A stretch of DNA of 7,417 nt from an uncultured Bacteroidales bacterium (GTDB lineage Bacteria; Bacteroidota; Bacteroidia; Bacteroidales; UBA932): assembly GCA_946617545.1 (NCBI GenBank), contig CAMOKK010000062.1, positions 1 through 7,417 of the forward strand, in the 5' to 3' direction. The position numbers were made by a program, and so were the translations under genes. The notes below the pieces were generated by a model that was not told the DNA's origin, did not search any database, and saw only the letters and a list, made by a program, of their open reading frames with translations. Positions 7,152 to 7,417 of the stretch are shown here, piece by piece (positions within the stretch are counted from its first letter, which is position 1; every line of letters starts with the position of its first letter).

Positions 7152-7366
7152 TGACACGGAGGATTAAATATCTGCTTGTGGCCATGTCGGCCCTGCTATT
7201 TCCCTTGTGCCTTCAGGCGCAGGAGGCGCAGGAAGACAATACCTTCGGGGGCTGCAGCTACGATTTCTCCAAGGCGGTGCAACTGGAGGCATACTATATT
7301 TACTACACTTTCAACAACCGGCCGGCACAGCACGTGCTGGGTATCGGCCTTAACTTTACTATTTAG
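7148..7366 (+). CDS. Small secreted protein resembling a truncated outer-membrane beta-barrel protein
   Basis: A 72-residue protein not firmly recognised. Residues 1 to about 24 form a signal peptide (MTRR, then a hydrophobic run, then PLCLQAQ) with a likely signal peptidase I cleavage at LQA|Q, so it is exported but is not a lipoprotein. After a short polar, acidic stretch comes YDFSKAVQLEAYYIYYTFNN and then HVLGIGLNFTI at the C-terminus. These two alternating aromatic/hydrophobic stretches look like the last beta-hairpin of a Bacteroidota outer-membrane barrel such as the DUF2490 family, but the other strands of a barrel are missing. It could be an internal deletion remnant or a genuine mini-protein. 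The start ATGATG overlaps the mannosidase stop as ATGA, so it is probably translated by coupling; the second ATG (7151) is equally possible. A perfect 9-base tandem repeat sits at the end of the signal peptide. The reading frame and G/C-rich third positions match the upstream genes. Confidence 0.6.
   Translation: MMTRRIKYLLVAMSALLFPLCLQAQEAQEDNTFGGCSYDFSKAVQLEAYYIYYTFNNRPAQHVLGIGLNFTI
7216..7233 (+). repeat. Perfect 9-bp tandem duplication
   Basis: GGCGCAGGA occurs twice back to back (7216-7224 and 7225-7233) inside the small terminal gene. It duplicates the residues around AQE just at the predicted signal peptide cleavage region. Being a multiple of three it keeps the frame. It may reflect replication slippage. 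Confidence 0.7.
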
Positions 7367-7393
7367 CCGTTGTAGCATAAACGGGTGATTTTT
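7367..7393 (+). terminator. Weak candidate intrinsic terminator at the operon end
   Basis: Directly after the last stop codon, CCGTT (7367-7371) can pair with AACGG (7380-7384) around an 8-base loop, and a run of five T follows at 7389-7393 after GTGA. Sequence beyond the last stop turns abruptly AT-rich, which fits the end of the transcription unit. The stem is only five pairs and the T-run is separated by four bases, so this is a weak call. The remaining bases to 7417 show no gene and no recognisable Bacteroidota promoter (no clear TAnnTTTG element). Confidence 0.3.
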
Positions 7394-7417
7394 AATGATT
7401 TACAATAATTAACCTAA

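Overview
The window looks like part of a polysaccharide-utilisation-type operon from a GC-rich member of the Bacteroidota (Bacteroidales-like). Three points support this. Three consecutive secreted enzymes start with lipoprotein signal peptides ending in xSC. The start codons lack purine-rich Shine-Dalgarno sequences. The family mix (GH78, alkaline-phosphatase superfamily, GH92 with CHB_HEX and PA14-like modules) is typical of glycan-degrading Bacteroidota. I cannot name a species.

All genes run on the + strand and are packed almost without gaps. Bases 1-56 hold the last codons of an upstream gene. A GH78 alpha-L-rhamnosidase lipoprotein (58-2748) starts one base after that stop. After 22 bases comes an alkaline-phosphatase-superfamily hydrolase with a C-terminal PA14-like domain (2771-4324). 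Overlapping it by 8 bases is a GH92 alpha-mannosidase lipoprotein carrying a CHB_HEX-like and a PA14-like module (4317-7151). Overlapping that by 4 bases is a 72-residue secreted protein (7148-7366) resembling the signal peptide plus final beta-hairpin of an outer-membrane barrel protein. The last 51 bases are AT-rich and non-coding, with a weak hairpin and T-run that may end the operon. No gene-free stretch exceeds 300 bases.

The three enzymes probably act together at the cell envelope on one glycan. GH78 would remove alpha-L-rhamnose, GH92 would remove alpha-D-mannose, and the phosphatase-superfamily protein would remove or cut a phosphate, phosphodiester or sulfate substituent. The two PA14-like domains are visibly related and end the same way, which suggests a shared ligand or cell-surface partner. 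No SusC/SusD pair, regulator or promoter is in the window, so the substrate is inferred from enzyme classes only. No CRISPR array, tRNA, rRNA or mobile element was seen. The most unusual points are the uncertain nucleophile of the phosphatase-like protein, the matched PA14-like domains in neighbouring genes, and the tiny barrel-like terminal protein.
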